DNA of 10,906 nt from the NCBI GenBank assembly GCA_026770585.1, contig MU646321.1, positions 1,120,081 through 1,130,986 of the forward strand, read 5' to 3'. A model generated the notes under the pieces. The model saw only the letters and a program-made list of their open reading frames with translations, did not search any database and was not told the DNA's origin. Shown here piece after piece: positions 1 through 6,083 of the stretch. How positions within the stretch are numbered: position 1 is the stretch's first letter; each line of letters starts with the position of its first letter. The position numbers were made by a program, and so were the translations under genes. This DNA is from Baffinella frigidus. Lineage: Eukaryota; Cryptophyceae; Cryptomonadales; Baffinellaceae.

Positions 1-58
1 AACCCCCAACCCCCACCTCAACACCCCACACGCTATCCCGTAACCCTATGCCCTAACC
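1..58 (-). repeat. Degenerate C-rich telomere-like stretch
   Basis: CCCCAAC, CCCGTAA and CCCTAAC-like words occur without a strict period. They resemble the C-strand of a TTTAGGG telomere but are too diverged to call an array. The G-rich strand is the minus strand, as in the stronger array at 271-512. Confidence 0.4.
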
Positions 59-68
59 ATTTTCTCAT

Positions 69-176
69 ATGCAACCTCCTATGGAAAAGGCACTGATTCA
101 GTTATCTTCCGAGATGATCATGGTCCTAGCCGACAACTCTCGCCTGCCAGACTGCACACCTGACCCCTTCCCTTGA
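69..176 (+). CDS. Short open frame, possible last-exon fragment
   Basis: An open frame of 35 codons runs from ATG at 69 (a second ATG at 81) to TGA at 174-176. From the second ATG it reads MEKALIQLSSE and ends near CTPDPFP. The composition looks protein-like, with a mixed hydrophobic helix then a Pro-rich tail, unlike the repeats around it. It follows C-rich telomere-like sequence, the setting of the other exon candidates here, and AG dinucleotides near 92 could be an acceptor. No family is recognised. A frame this short can arise by chance, so it is a weak call. Confidence 0.2.
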   Translation: MQPPMEKALIQLSSEMIMVLADNSRLPDCTPDPFP

Positions 177-192
177 GCCATTCTTCCTGCTT

Positions 193-248
193 GGTTCTTG
201 GTTGTTGGTTGTTGGTTCTTGGTTCTTGGCTGTTGGTGGTTGGTTCTG
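193..248 (-). repeat. Eight tandem 7-bp units, GGTTSTT type
   Basis: Eight consecutive heptamers follow GGTTCTT or GGTTGTT, with GGCTGTT, GGTGGTT and GGTTCTG variants at the right end. The 7-bp period matches the telomere-like arrays, but the unit has no GGG run and the richer G strand is +, opposite to the neighbouring array. Confidence 0.75.
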
Positions 249-270
249 AATTGCGAATCCCTGCGAGTCG

Positions 271-512
271 CCCTAAACCCTAAACCCTGCACCATAAACC
301 CTACACCCTACACCCTACACCCTACACCCTACACCCTACACCCTACACCCTACACCGTAAACCCTAAACCCTAAACCCTAAACCCTACACCATAAACCCT
401 ACACCATAAACCATAAACCATAAACCATAAACCATACACCCTACACCCTACACCCTACACCCTACACCCTACACCCTACACCCTACACCCTAACCCCTAA
501 CCCCAAAACCCT
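271..512 (-). repeat. Telomere-like heptamer array (CCCTACA, CCCTAAA, CCATAAA)
   Basis: About 240 bp of nearly unbroken 7-bp units. It is sorted into blocks: CCCTAAA at the start, CCCTACA at about 297-356, CCCTAAA at about 361-385, CCATAAA at about 400-437, then CCCTACA again to about 490. The last units drift to CCCCTAA before non-repeat sequence. Block homogeneity suggests local amplification of individual variants. The array ends ten bases before a probable acceptor (AG at 520-521), so it may be the 3' part of an intron on +. Confidence 0.9.
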
Positions 513-521
513 GCGGGACAG

Positions 522-608
522 GAGAAGGTGGAAGCAGAGGGGAATCTGGCGGAGACAGAGGAGAACTACGGCTACGAAATCCGCGCCACTCACGCGCTTC
601 AAACCAAG
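522..608 (+). CDS. Exon candidate A, first copy of a duplicated exon
   Basis: Starting after an AG acceptor (520-521) and ending before a GTCA donor (609-612), this 87-nt segment is 29 codons in phase 0. It reads EKVEAEGNLAETEENYGY then EIRATHALQTK: acidic in the first half, more basic in the second. The upstream sequence is a CCCTACA/CCCTAAA array. A second copy (728-796) retains 21 of 23 aligned residues, with three synonymous third-base changes among the differences, which supports real coding descent. The frame also stays open past 608 into a half copy at 645-677, so read-through protein repeats are an alternative to splicing. No protein family is recognised. Confidence 0.45.
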
Positions 609-644
609 GTCACGCCCCCCCCCTATTGCAACCTGGGATCCTGC

Positions 645-677
645 GCGATCCCCGCCACCAACAGTCTGCAGACAAAG
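645..677 (+). pseudogene. Half copy B of the duplicated exon
   Basis: Eleven codons read AIPATNSLQTK, matching EIRATHALQTK of copy A at 8 of 11 positions. They are again followed by GTC, the donor-like triplet, and a C-rich run. The copy lacks the first half of the exon. It lies in the same frame as copy A with no stop between them, so it could also be a degenerate protein repeat. Confidence 0.35.
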
Positions 678-727
678 GTCCCCCCGCCCCCATCCGATGC
701 CTGCCTTTGCCTGCTTTTGACGTGGAG

Positions 728-796
728 GGGACCCTGGCGGAGACGGAGGAGAATTACGGCTACGAAATCCGCGCCACTCACGCGGTTCAGACCAAG
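728..796 (+). CDS. Exon candidate C, second full copy of the duplicated exon
   Basis: This segment of 23 codons reads GTLAETEENYGYEIR then ATHAVQTK. It lies between an AG (726-727) after a pyrimidine-rich stretch (about 701-718) and a GTCA donor (797-800). Compared with copy A at a 188-bp offset, the protein changes are Asn to Thr and Leu to Val; three other codon changes are silent. It is in a different frame from copy A in the genomic sequence, so A and C cannot be one continuous frame but could be spliced separately: both end in phase 0 with the same donor. That makes them candidates for alternative exons. Function unknown. Confidence 0.45.
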
Positions 797-1190
797 GTCA
801 CGTCCCCCACTCGGGAGGCTACGCGGAACCGCAGCAGGATTTTGTGATGCAAAGTTGGCCACGTCACCCCCCAGAATCGGGGGGTCCCGAAACGCTCGTA
901 GTCCACACCGAGTGGGTTTCTGAGACGGTGGCGCCCCTTCTCGTATGCGAGAGTGATGACTTTGCTAAGTCACCACCTGCACGCTAAGTCATCATTCGCA
1001 CGCTAAGTCATCACCCGAGGCGGTCCTCACCACTTAAGGGCTGCTCTCACCTCCCGAGAATCAATCGGAATCCGTTGTGTGCTATGCCCGGGATGGGTTT
1101 GGTCCCGCAATGCAGTTGTGGCTACGCTAAGGGAACACAACCCTGTTTGAACTAAGCCTCCGCGGGGAGTGCGTACATGGCTGCCGTGTT
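797..1190. other. No gene seen, contains a short tandem repeat
   Basis: Beyond the donor of exon C I see no exon-like frame. The stretch holds the 19-bp repeat at 964-1020, and GTGATGACTT at 953-962, which is the inverse of part of that repeat. The rest is unremarkable mixed sequence. Confidence 0.5.
964..1020. repeat. Three tandem 19-bp units beginning GCTAAGTCA
   Basis: Units start at 964, 983 and 1002 and share GCTAAGTCAYCA. An inverted match, GTGATGACTT, sits just upstream at 953-962, so the last unit could pair with it. Confidence 0.85.
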
Positions 1191-1191
1191 G

Positions 1192-1264
1192 GTGTTTGAT
1201 AGAGGTCTGTTGGTATGTGATAGGTATTTGATAGAGGTCTCTCGTTGGTGTTTCATAGAGGTCT
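1192..1264. repeat. Three spaced copies of GTRTTTSATAGAGGTCT
   Basis: Seventeen-base copies at 1192-1208, 1224-1240 and 1248-1264 differ at one or two bases. The spacing is irregular (32 then 24 bp). Confidence 0.75.
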
Positions 1265-1302
1265 CTCTCTGATACCCCATAACCTTTTGGCATCGGCAAA
1301 GG

Positions 1303-1386
<84 letters not shown>

Positions 1387-1601
1387 TGTATATGTATGTA
1401 TATATATATATATATATGTATGTATATATATGTATATATATGTATATGTATATGTATATATGTATACATATTTATGTACATATATGTACATATATGTACA
1501 TTTATGTGTATATATATATATATATATGTATACATGTGTATCCCTCTCTCGCTCTCTCTCGCTCTCACTCTCTCTCTCTCTCTCTCTCTCGCTCTCTCTC
1601 T
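1303..1601. repeat. Compound microsatellite (TC)n-(TA)n-(GATA)n-(TG/TA)n-(CT)n
   Basis: In order: TC to about 1323, TA to about 1334, about 13 GATA units to 1385, a mixed TATG/TATA block to about 1540, then CT with scattered CG interruptions. All long frames crossing it translate to Ile-Tyr, Arg-Glu or Leu-Ser repeats and are not genes. Confidence 0.97.
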
Positions 1602-1960
1602 GGTATCCAACCCTGTCCATGCAGGTGGAAATCTGGGGGCGCCGATGATTCATCCGTGGTTAGAACTCTCAGATGGCTGATGCAATCGGGGCGGGTTGTA
1701 CCAGTCCAGGGTCGGAATTCGGACCCCCCCCCGGAGAAACCCTTAGGGTGAATACGCCGCAAGCGTTGACACGCCTGGATCACCCACGCCAGGGCAGAAG
1801 TGGGATTTTCATACACACTCGTTCGCTCTAAAAGTGAATAGATGGCTTATCATGGTACAGATTTTTAAAATCCGGACGTGTTCCGCATGGCAAGAGCTCC
1901 AATTCCCATCACTGTTGGCGTGTTTCCCGGGTAGAATCAACTTTACTCGAAGACCGTGGA
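1602..1960. other. No gene recognised
   Basis: Unique-looking sequence with no convincing exon, repeat or structured element apart from a C run at 1725-1733. The right-hand part is relatively AT-rich and leads into the acceptor of the exon at 2008, so it may be that intron. Confidence 0.4.
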
Positions 1961-2007
1961 GTAAAATGAAATTTCAACTTCTGACCTGGCGTGGCCTTGT
2001 GGTGCAG

Positions 2008-2091
2008 GTGGACGACCTGGCGAGGCTGGCGCTCGCGGCCGGCGCCGATGCTGCCGATGTGCAGGCCATCAGGAGCCGCGCGCTGGCCTAG
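2008..2091 (+). CDS. Last-exon candidate ending in GADAADVQAIRSRALA
   Basis: After CTGAC (branch-like, 1981-1985) and a CAG acceptor (2005-2007), 27 codons run in phase 0 to TAG at 2089-2091. The peptide reads VDDLARLALAAGADAADV then QAIRSRALA: a short Ala/Leu-rich amphipathic segment with a basic end. The GC content jumps at the acceptor, as expected at an intron/exon boundary. Two broken copies of the tail follow at 2362-2412 and 2530-2577 with their stop codons kept. An inverted-repeat element starts nine bases after the stop. The rest of the gene is not in the window and no family is recognised. Confidence 0.45.
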   Translation: MDDLARLALAAGADAADVQAIRSRALA

Positions 2092-2100
2092 AAGAGGTCC

Positions 2101-2236
2101 AGCTCTGCCTCAGTCGGATTGACAGACTATTCCTAAGTTGACATGCTGGGTTCCTGGTACAAATGCGTCATCTTTGGAGTGAAAAAGAACCGCGTCTCAC
2201 CAGATTGGTGGCACCGAATCAGACTGCGGCAGAGCT
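2101..2236 (+). mobile_element. MITE-like element A1 with 20-bp terminal inverted repeats
   Basis: The ends 2101-2120 and 2217-2236 are inverted copies with 18 of 20 matches, beginning AGCTCTGCC. Internal blocks shared with copies near 7914, 8344 and 8538 are GACTATTC, AAGTTGAC (2135-2142), GTACAAA, the small hairpin CACCA-TGGTG and GGCACC. There is no coding capacity. Both flanks contain AAGAGGT followed by TCC or GTCC, a possible but not cleanly adjacent target duplication. Confidence 0.7.
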
Positions 2237-2304
2237 AAGAGGTGTCCAGCTATGCCGCGATTTGCATCAAGCATCAAGGTCCGAACGGCCTAGCGTCTCG
2301 CGCC
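2231..2304. repeat. Dispersed repeat, copy 1 (paired with 2691-2763)
   Basis: The segment runs from AGAG-GTGTCC through ATGCCGCGATTTG and TCCGAACGGCCTAGCGTC to CGCG. The same order recurs at 2691-2763 with few differences. Its start overlaps the right end of element A1. Confidence 0.75.
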
Positions 2305-2361
2305 CTACGGTGCCTTCTCTCTGTGTATTGTAGAAATGGGCTCCGCGCGGAATCTGAGAAC

Positions 2362-2412
2362 GGCGCCGATGCTGGCGATGTGCAGACCATCAAGAGCCGC
2401 GCACTCGCCTAG
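2362..2412 (+). pseudogene. Broken copy of the 2008 exon tail
   Basis: Sixteen codons plus TAG read GADAGDVQTIKSRALA, differing from the 2008 exon at three residues. Upstream similarity stops abruptly at CCGCGCGGAATCTGAG, which also precedes the next copy at 2530. It has no acceptor and no upstream exon, so it is a fragment. Confidence 0.5.
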
Positions 2413-2529
2413 CGTCACGCGCCTTAAGGTCGGTGGTGGACGCAGAGTATCATACACCGGTCTACGAACTGCCTACCGTAGGGTCCTAGGTCCGCGCGGA
2501 ATTTGAGAACGGCAGGTGAGGAGGTCAGC

Positions 2530-2577
2530 GTCGATGCTGGCGATGTGAAGGCCGGCAGGAGCCGCGCGCGGGGCTAG
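2530..2577 (+). pseudogene. Second broken copy of the 2008 exon tail
   Basis: Fifteen codons read VDAGDVKAGRSRARG then TAG, more diverged than the copy at 2362. Both fragments follow the same CCGCGCGGAAT-TGAGAACGGC sequence, so they were probably duplicated together as a unit of about 160 bp. Confidence 0.45.
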
Positions 2578-2587
2578 CTCTTGTCTC

Positions 2588-2601
2588 TGAGGCGGGCCCG
2601 T
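2588..2601. repeat. Copy of the dispersed GAGGCGGGCCCGT motif
   Basis: TGAGGCGGGCCCGT is an isolated copy of the word clustered at 4183-4485. Between here and 2690 nothing else is recognisable. Confidence 0.6.
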
Positions 2602-2690
2602 TTCTTAAGGCTCATAGACTTTTGTGTCACTCAACGCAAGGCTCAAGGGCCTCGTTTAGGACCTGTATCTGGAGTAATAAAGGAGAAGAA

Positions 2691-2763
2691 GCTAGCAGAG
2701 GTGTCCGGCCATGCCGCGATTTGGATCAGGCCGAAAAGTCCGAACGGCCTAGCGTCACGCGCT
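2691..2763. repeat. Dispersed repeat, copy 2 (paired with 2231-2304)
   Basis: Same order of blocks as copy 1, ending CCTAGCGTCACGCGC. The CCTAGCGTCACGCGC end also occurs right after the stop codon of the fragment at 2362-2412. Confidence 0.75.
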
Positions 2764-2832
2764 AGGTCTCTCTCCGATCTCGCATTAGACCTGAACAGAC
2801 CATTGGTAGGCGCGTCGAGGAGAGACCACCCA

Positions 2833-2869
2833 CCAACCATAAACCACCAACCATAAACCATAAACCATG
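2833..2869 (-). repeat. Short CCATAAA/CCACCAA telomere-like tract
   Basis: About five heptamer units of ACCATAAACC type, the variant also seen in the 271-512 array. The C-rich strand is +. Confidence 0.7.
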
Positions 2870-2898
2870 GTGCTCCATTGCACCGGGGGGCCTGAATG

Positions 2899-3209
2899 TG
2901 ATCCGAAAGGAAGCATGGCTTTTCTGCAGAACCAGTTCCGGTGTCCGCCTATGTTGGGAGCTCGAAGAACCTAAAGGACCAGCACTAGCCCTTGGAGGTG
3001 GCTCAAACAGTGCTCTGGGACATGTTCGATTTATCTTGACATCAAGGTCGGATCCGACCCCGATCCAAGATAAAATCGAAGACCTTCCAGGGCACTATTT
3101 GAGCCACTCGGAATGGCTGGTGGTTTAGGTTCTTCAGATTCTTCGAGCTCCCAACATAGGCGGACACTGGAACTTGTTCTGCAGAAAAGCCACGCGTCCT
3201 TTCGGATCA
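2899..3209. mobile_element. 311-bp foldback element with ~155-bp arms
   Basis: The sequence is one long imperfect palindrome centred on GGTCGGATCCGACC (3046-3059). The outer ~60 bp of the arms are nearly identical: from GATCCGAAAGGA through TTTTCTGCAGAAC and CCGCCTATGTTGGGAG to CTCGAAGAA. Inner blocks with GTGGCTCAAA, AGTGC and TTCGATTTTATCTTG pair with small gaps. There is no spacer loop. Each arm can be translated to a similar peptide, but that follows from the symmetry and does not show a gene. I see no clear target duplication. A foldback transposon or a hairpin RNA locus are possible readings. Confidence 0.85.
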
Positions 3210-3240
3210 TGCGCACCTACAAACGTGTGACGGTTACTGT

Positions 3241-3361
3241 ACAGGGGTACCTCGATCATAAGAAACCACCCCTCCCTAGGACTCTACAGTAGGACCATGC
3301 CAGGGTCCTATGGTGGTCTTAGGGGGGGGGGGGCAGTTTCTTATGAGCGAGGTACCCCTGT
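3241..3361. mobile_element. Foldback element with 25-bp arms
   Basis: Arms 3241-3265 and 3337-3361 are inverted copies with one mismatch, starting ACAGGGGTACCTCG. The interior has weaker symmetry (CCCTAGGAC against GGTCTTAGGG) and a run of 12 G at 3322-3333. It begins about 30 bp after the 311-bp foldback. No coding capacity. Confidence 0.8.
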
Positions 3362-3758
3362 AACGTGCGTTACAGTACGATAGTCACCTTTTGCGTCAAT
3401 CTACTTCACACAAGGGAGGCAATCCGTAGGGACGTAGGTCATTCCTAGGGCTATCCTACGTTGATGCCAGGTGAAGGAGGTGGAGTTACACTCCACCCGG
3501 AAAATGCTCGTATGCGCGGCCGACACGGGGTACAGTAAGTGGCACAATGCGTAGCATGTGCAGCGCTGACGCTGGCTGTTTGGCAAAAAAATACCAATCT
3601 CTCTTGATGACTGGTCTACTCGCCCCACCCGCGTGTCGGTGAGCGTGGCCTCGTGTCGAATTTCTTGTAGTCTATTTTTGAAACCACAAAGATAACGTGT
3701 TGGATTCCCGAGACAGCACACGCGATGCTCAAACACAGTCGTTATTACGCCACCACAC
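3362..3758. other. No gene seen
   Basis: A - strand frame of 111 codons spans most of this stretch, but it has no recognisable domain, no good splice or start context and ordinary composition. I see only a small hairpin at 3479-3497 (GGTGGAGT and its inverse). Left unannotated as a gene. Confidence 0.4.
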
Positions 3759-4140
3759 CCCCTCCTCCCAGCACGCCAAGCCTCCTCAAGTTAACAGGGA
3801 CCACTTTTGCCTCCGCGAGGAGACTCCAGCGCCCTGCTCCCCCCTCCTCTTTCTCATAGATGCGCCAGACTCTTCTCACCCCCCCCTCCCCACCCCCCCA
3901 CCTCCTATCTCAAAATAACCGAATACACTTATGGCGTTTCCGCAACTTATGGCGTCCCCGCCGAGAAAACGCCCAAAGTCGCGCCCCCCCCCCGCCCCTC
4001 AACGCCCCTCAACTTCTTACCCTCGTAGGCCCCCTGCTCCCAACACGCCCACAACCCCTACCCCCTGCTCCCAACACCCCACCCCCCCTGCTCCCAACAC
4101 GCCCATACCTCCTGCTCCCCAGCACGCCATACACCCTGCC
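3759..4140. repeat. C-rich low-complexity region with CCCTGCTCCCAACACGCCC units
   Basis: Four clear units start at 4032, 4063, 4086 and 4110, with a diverged one at 3759. Pro-rich frames in both directions come from this composition. CTTATGGCGT occurs twice at 3928-3957. Confidence 0.8.
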
Positions 4141-4182
4141 CCCCCCACGCTCTCAGCACGTCCCGAGGCGTGCTCACCCTCG

Positions 4183-4485
4183 CCCCGAGGCGGGCCCGTC
4201 ATCAACTCCCTCCTCACACAGCATCTGTGTGAGGAGGGAGTTAATGACCCGCCCCGCCCCACCCCCCCTCCCCACAGCGCCCGCCCCCCCTCCCGAGCCG
4301 CGAAGAAGATCCTGAGGCGGGCCCGTCCCAATCAATCCCGAGGCGGGCCCATGCGTGTCCCGAGGCGGACCCGTCCCAGACTCCCGTCCCGAGGCGGGCC
4401 CATCCTGGCCCGGAGGCTCCCCACGGCAGGGCTCATCCCGAGGCGGGCGCGTCGCAGGCGCTCAGGGCTCGGAGGCGGGCCCGTC
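4183..4485. repeat. Cluster of the GAGGCGGGCCCGTC motif
   Basis: Copies or near copies of CCCGAGGCGGGCCC lie at about 4183, 4312, 4336, 4358, 4386, 4436 and 4468, with irregular spacing. Further copies occur at 2588, 6160, 6286 and 6761. The spacing is too variable for a simple tandem array. Confidence 0.75.
4198..4248. other. Near-perfect hairpin, 17-bp stem plus 5 bp
   Basis: 4204-4220 and 4226-4242 are exact inverted copies around the loop GCATC. The outer GTCAT and ATGAC also pair after one mismatch. Confidence 0.85.
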
Positions 4486-4559
4486 AGCGGAGGGTGTTTC
4501 GAGCGGAGTTCCCCGCTCCTTCTGCAGCTCGTCCACCACCAGCTCCAGGATGTAGTTGC
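4462..4559 (-). CDS. Last-exon candidate, NYILELVVDELQKER
   Basis: On the minus strand a C-rich telomere-like tract ends in CCACCAG. It is followed by two bases of a split codon, 31 codons and TGA (4462-4464). The peptide starts NYILELVVDELQKER, a plausible amphipathic helix, then becomes Pro/Ser/Ala-rich to the stop. The helix aligns with the exon at 8658-8771 (NFVLESAVAALRDRD) by the pattern N-aromatic-aliphatic-L-E-x-x-V-x-x-L. The tail uses the sequence of a GAGGCGGGCCC repeat, so the stop may come from repeat DNA. Upstream exons are not seen. Family unknown. Confidence 0.4.
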
Positions 4560-4720
4560 CTGGTGGGGGGTTGGGGTTCAGGGTTTGGGGGATTGGGGGT
4601 TGGGGATTGGGGATTGGAGTTTGGGGTTTGGGGTTTATGTTGTATGTTTTATGTTTGAGGGTTCAGGGTGTAGGTTTGAGGGCTTGGGCATTAGGGTAGG
4701 TGACGCGATGCGATTAGGGA
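4560..4720 (-). repeat. Telomere-like heptamers, candidate intron
   Basis: Degenerate GGGGTTT, GGGGATT and GGGTTCA units on +, so the C-rich strand is sense for the exon at 4462-4559. Its last bases in the sense direction form the CAG acceptor. The donor end was not identified. Confidence 0.6.
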
Positions 4721-4735
4721 GTATGGTTCAGGGCC

Positions 4736-4995
4736 GCACCGGTGATGCACAGCGACTTCCCGAAGGTAGGTAGATAGGTAGGTAGGTAGCATGACTTCCC
4801 ACCATCCGCGCTCCTCTCGTGCACATTGCACCTAATCCACACTTTTACAGTAGAAAACACAAGTGAGATTTGTACCGGAAATCCTAAAGGCCGACGCGTT
4901 TGCGAAATAGGATCTATTAGGTATGAGAATGGGGTTGGGGGTTAGGGGGGGCACCGGTGATGCACGGCGACTTCCCCCCAGCGTCCGCGCTCCTG
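4736..4995. repeat. Duplicated module (about 4736-4825 and 4953-4995)
   Basis: Both copies run CACCGGTGATGCAC, GCGACTTCCC and then TCCGCGCTCCT. The left copy is expanded by a GGTA-type microsatellite (about 4764-4789) and a second GACTTCCC. Each copy follows G-rich telomere-like sequence. On the minus strand the module could be a decayed exon, but no stable frame is shared. Confidence 0.6.
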
Positions 4996-5067
4996 CACAC
5001 ACACCAACCAGAGACCCGAGGGGAGGCCGGAGACAGGTTAGTCGTGGAACCCCTCCTCTCCCCATCA

Positions 5068-5218
5068 GGACTCCGACGTGGCCTCACCGAGGTCGTTTCC
5101 GCCCGATTTGTACGAGGGTGTTGTCTCCCTGGTCGGGTGTGGACACCCGATCAGGGCACAACTTCTCCGTACAAATCGGACGGCTCACACGAACTCGGTA
5201 AAGGCCACTTCAGAGTCC
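5068..5218. mobile_element. 151-bp imperfect foldback with almost no loop
   Basis: The inner arms 5099-5140 and 5143-5183 pair well (CGATTTGTACG, GTTGT, CCCTG-TCGGGTGT) around GG. The symmetry continues outward with gaps through ACCGAG/CTCGGT to GGACTC/GAGTCC. No target duplication was found. The region after it to 5338 holds nothing I recognise. Confidence 0.75.
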
Positions 5219-5338
5219 GGGCGGCAAGCGGATAGGCTGCTGATTCGTCCCGCAAAGCACCCGTAGAGGAGAGGTCTCTAGTGGCGGAATGCAGTCCTCA
5301 GAGGCACGAGCAAAACCAGGCCCCTATAGCGCGAAAAC

Positions 5339-5398
5339 AATGAAACAACGCCAAAAGTTGACGGCGCTACCCGCGTCAACTTTTGGCGTTGGTTCATT
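5339..5398. other. 60-bp hairpin with 25-bp stem
   Basis: Arms 5339-5363 and 5374-5398 match at 24 of 25 positions, with a 10-base loop. The stem includes CCAAAAGTTGACG and its inverse, so it shares the AAGTTGAC/GTCAACTT pair with the element A family. Confidence 0.88.
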
Positions 5399-5544
5399 AT
5401 TTGTAAAGTGACTCCTCCCGCGGCCCCGGCAGTCCACCAGAGAGAAAACACAGAGGAGAGGGCTCTGTGCCCCGGCTTCGCTCTGCCGGCTCGCAGTCAT
5501 CACCCGCGCCTGCTTGCCCTCTTTCAGTACCCCTACCGAACCAG

Positions 5545-5581
5545 GGGGTCGCGACCCCGTTAGCAAGGGGGTCGCGACCCC
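5545..5581. repeat. Two copies of the palindrome GGGGTCGCGACCCC
   Basis: Fourteen-base perfect palindromes at 5545-5558 and 5568-5581, spaced 23 bp start to start. Confidence 0.9.
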
Positions 5582-5696
5582 TTTAACCGTAAACAGTACA
5601 TCCTAAAGGCGCTGTTCGGTGCCACGCCTCCCCACAGCACTCGTGCCTTCGCGCGCGCAGATGCGCGGCCATTTGATGTAAAGCGCACATCTGAAA

Positions 5697-5910
5697 CCAC
5701 GCGAGCTCCAACCACGCGACCGCCCAACTACACGAGACGCAACCACGCACGATGCTACCGCGCGAGAACCAACCACGCGAGATCCACCCACGCGCGAACC
5801 AAGCACGCGCGACCAGCCATCCGAAGTGAAGCATTCCGATCGCGAGACGCACCCACGCGACCCACGCGACCCCCTACCATGCGAGACGCATCGAGGCGAG
5901 AGCCAACGCG
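5697..5910. repeat. Degenerate CACGCGA repeats
   Basis: Words such as ACCACGCGAG, CCCACGCGAC and AAGCACGCGCG recur about every 10-15 bp. They continue after the element at 5921-6008 (6009-6030 and 6110-6130). Frames through it read Arg/Ser/Trp-rich and change with every unit, so no gene is called. Confidence 0.7.
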
Positions 5911-5920
5911 ATGACCAACG

Positions 5921-6008
5921 TCGGGGGATAACCCCCACGTAGGCATAGCCGGAGCGACTGGTGTCAAGTCACTCCGGCTTTGCCTACGTGTGGTTTATTA
6001 TCCCCAGA
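5921..6008. mobile_element. 88-bp MITE-like element with 5-bp target duplication
   Basis: Terminal inverted repeats begin TCGGGGATAA/TCTGGGGATAA type and include ACGTAGGCA-AGCCGGAG. The arms meet around a loop of about 7 bases (5960-5966). CAACG flanks the element exactly on both sides (5916-5920 and 6009-6013). It has inserted into the CACGCGA repeat region. No coding capacity. Confidence 0.75.
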
Positions 6009-6047
6009 CAACGCGAGAACCAACGCAACCTCCAGCCCTCCGAAGCG

Positions 6048-6083
6048 AATGTTCTAGAACAATCTAGAGCGTTCTAGAACATT
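6048..6083. other. Perfect 13-bp inverted repeat inside an inserted segment
   Basis: 6048-6060 and 6071-6083 are exact inverted copies of AATGTTCTAGAAC. The flanks CCGAAGYGAA and GCATTCCGATCGCG lie next to each other at 5821-5844, so about 40 bp (6050-6089) is inserted here relative to that copy. Confidence 0.75.

Noticed and set aside
964-1020. CRISPR-like array
   Set aside because: Only three directly adjoining 19-bp units, no unique spacers, and a eukaryotic context.
1027-1751. Long frames on both strands over the microsatellite
   Set aside because: They encode only Ile/Tyr, Arg/Glu or Leu/Ser repeats dictated by the di- and tetranucleotide units.
2898-3216. Similar peptides on opposite strands (RKEAWLFCRTSS and RKDAWLFCRTSS)
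   Set aside because: They are the two arms of one palindrome, so similarity is automatic. They lack an ATG-led conserved frame across the arm ends.
3401-3736. 111-codon frame on -
   Set aside because: Ordinary composition, no recognised motif, no copy elsewhere in the window and no splice-like boundaries. It cannot be excluded but is not supported.
3931-4773. 280-codon Pro/Arg-rich frame on +
   Set aside because: It is stop-poor because of C-rich and GAGGCGGGCCC repeats, crosses a hairpin and a telomere-like tract, and has no domain. The better supported exon there is on the other strand.
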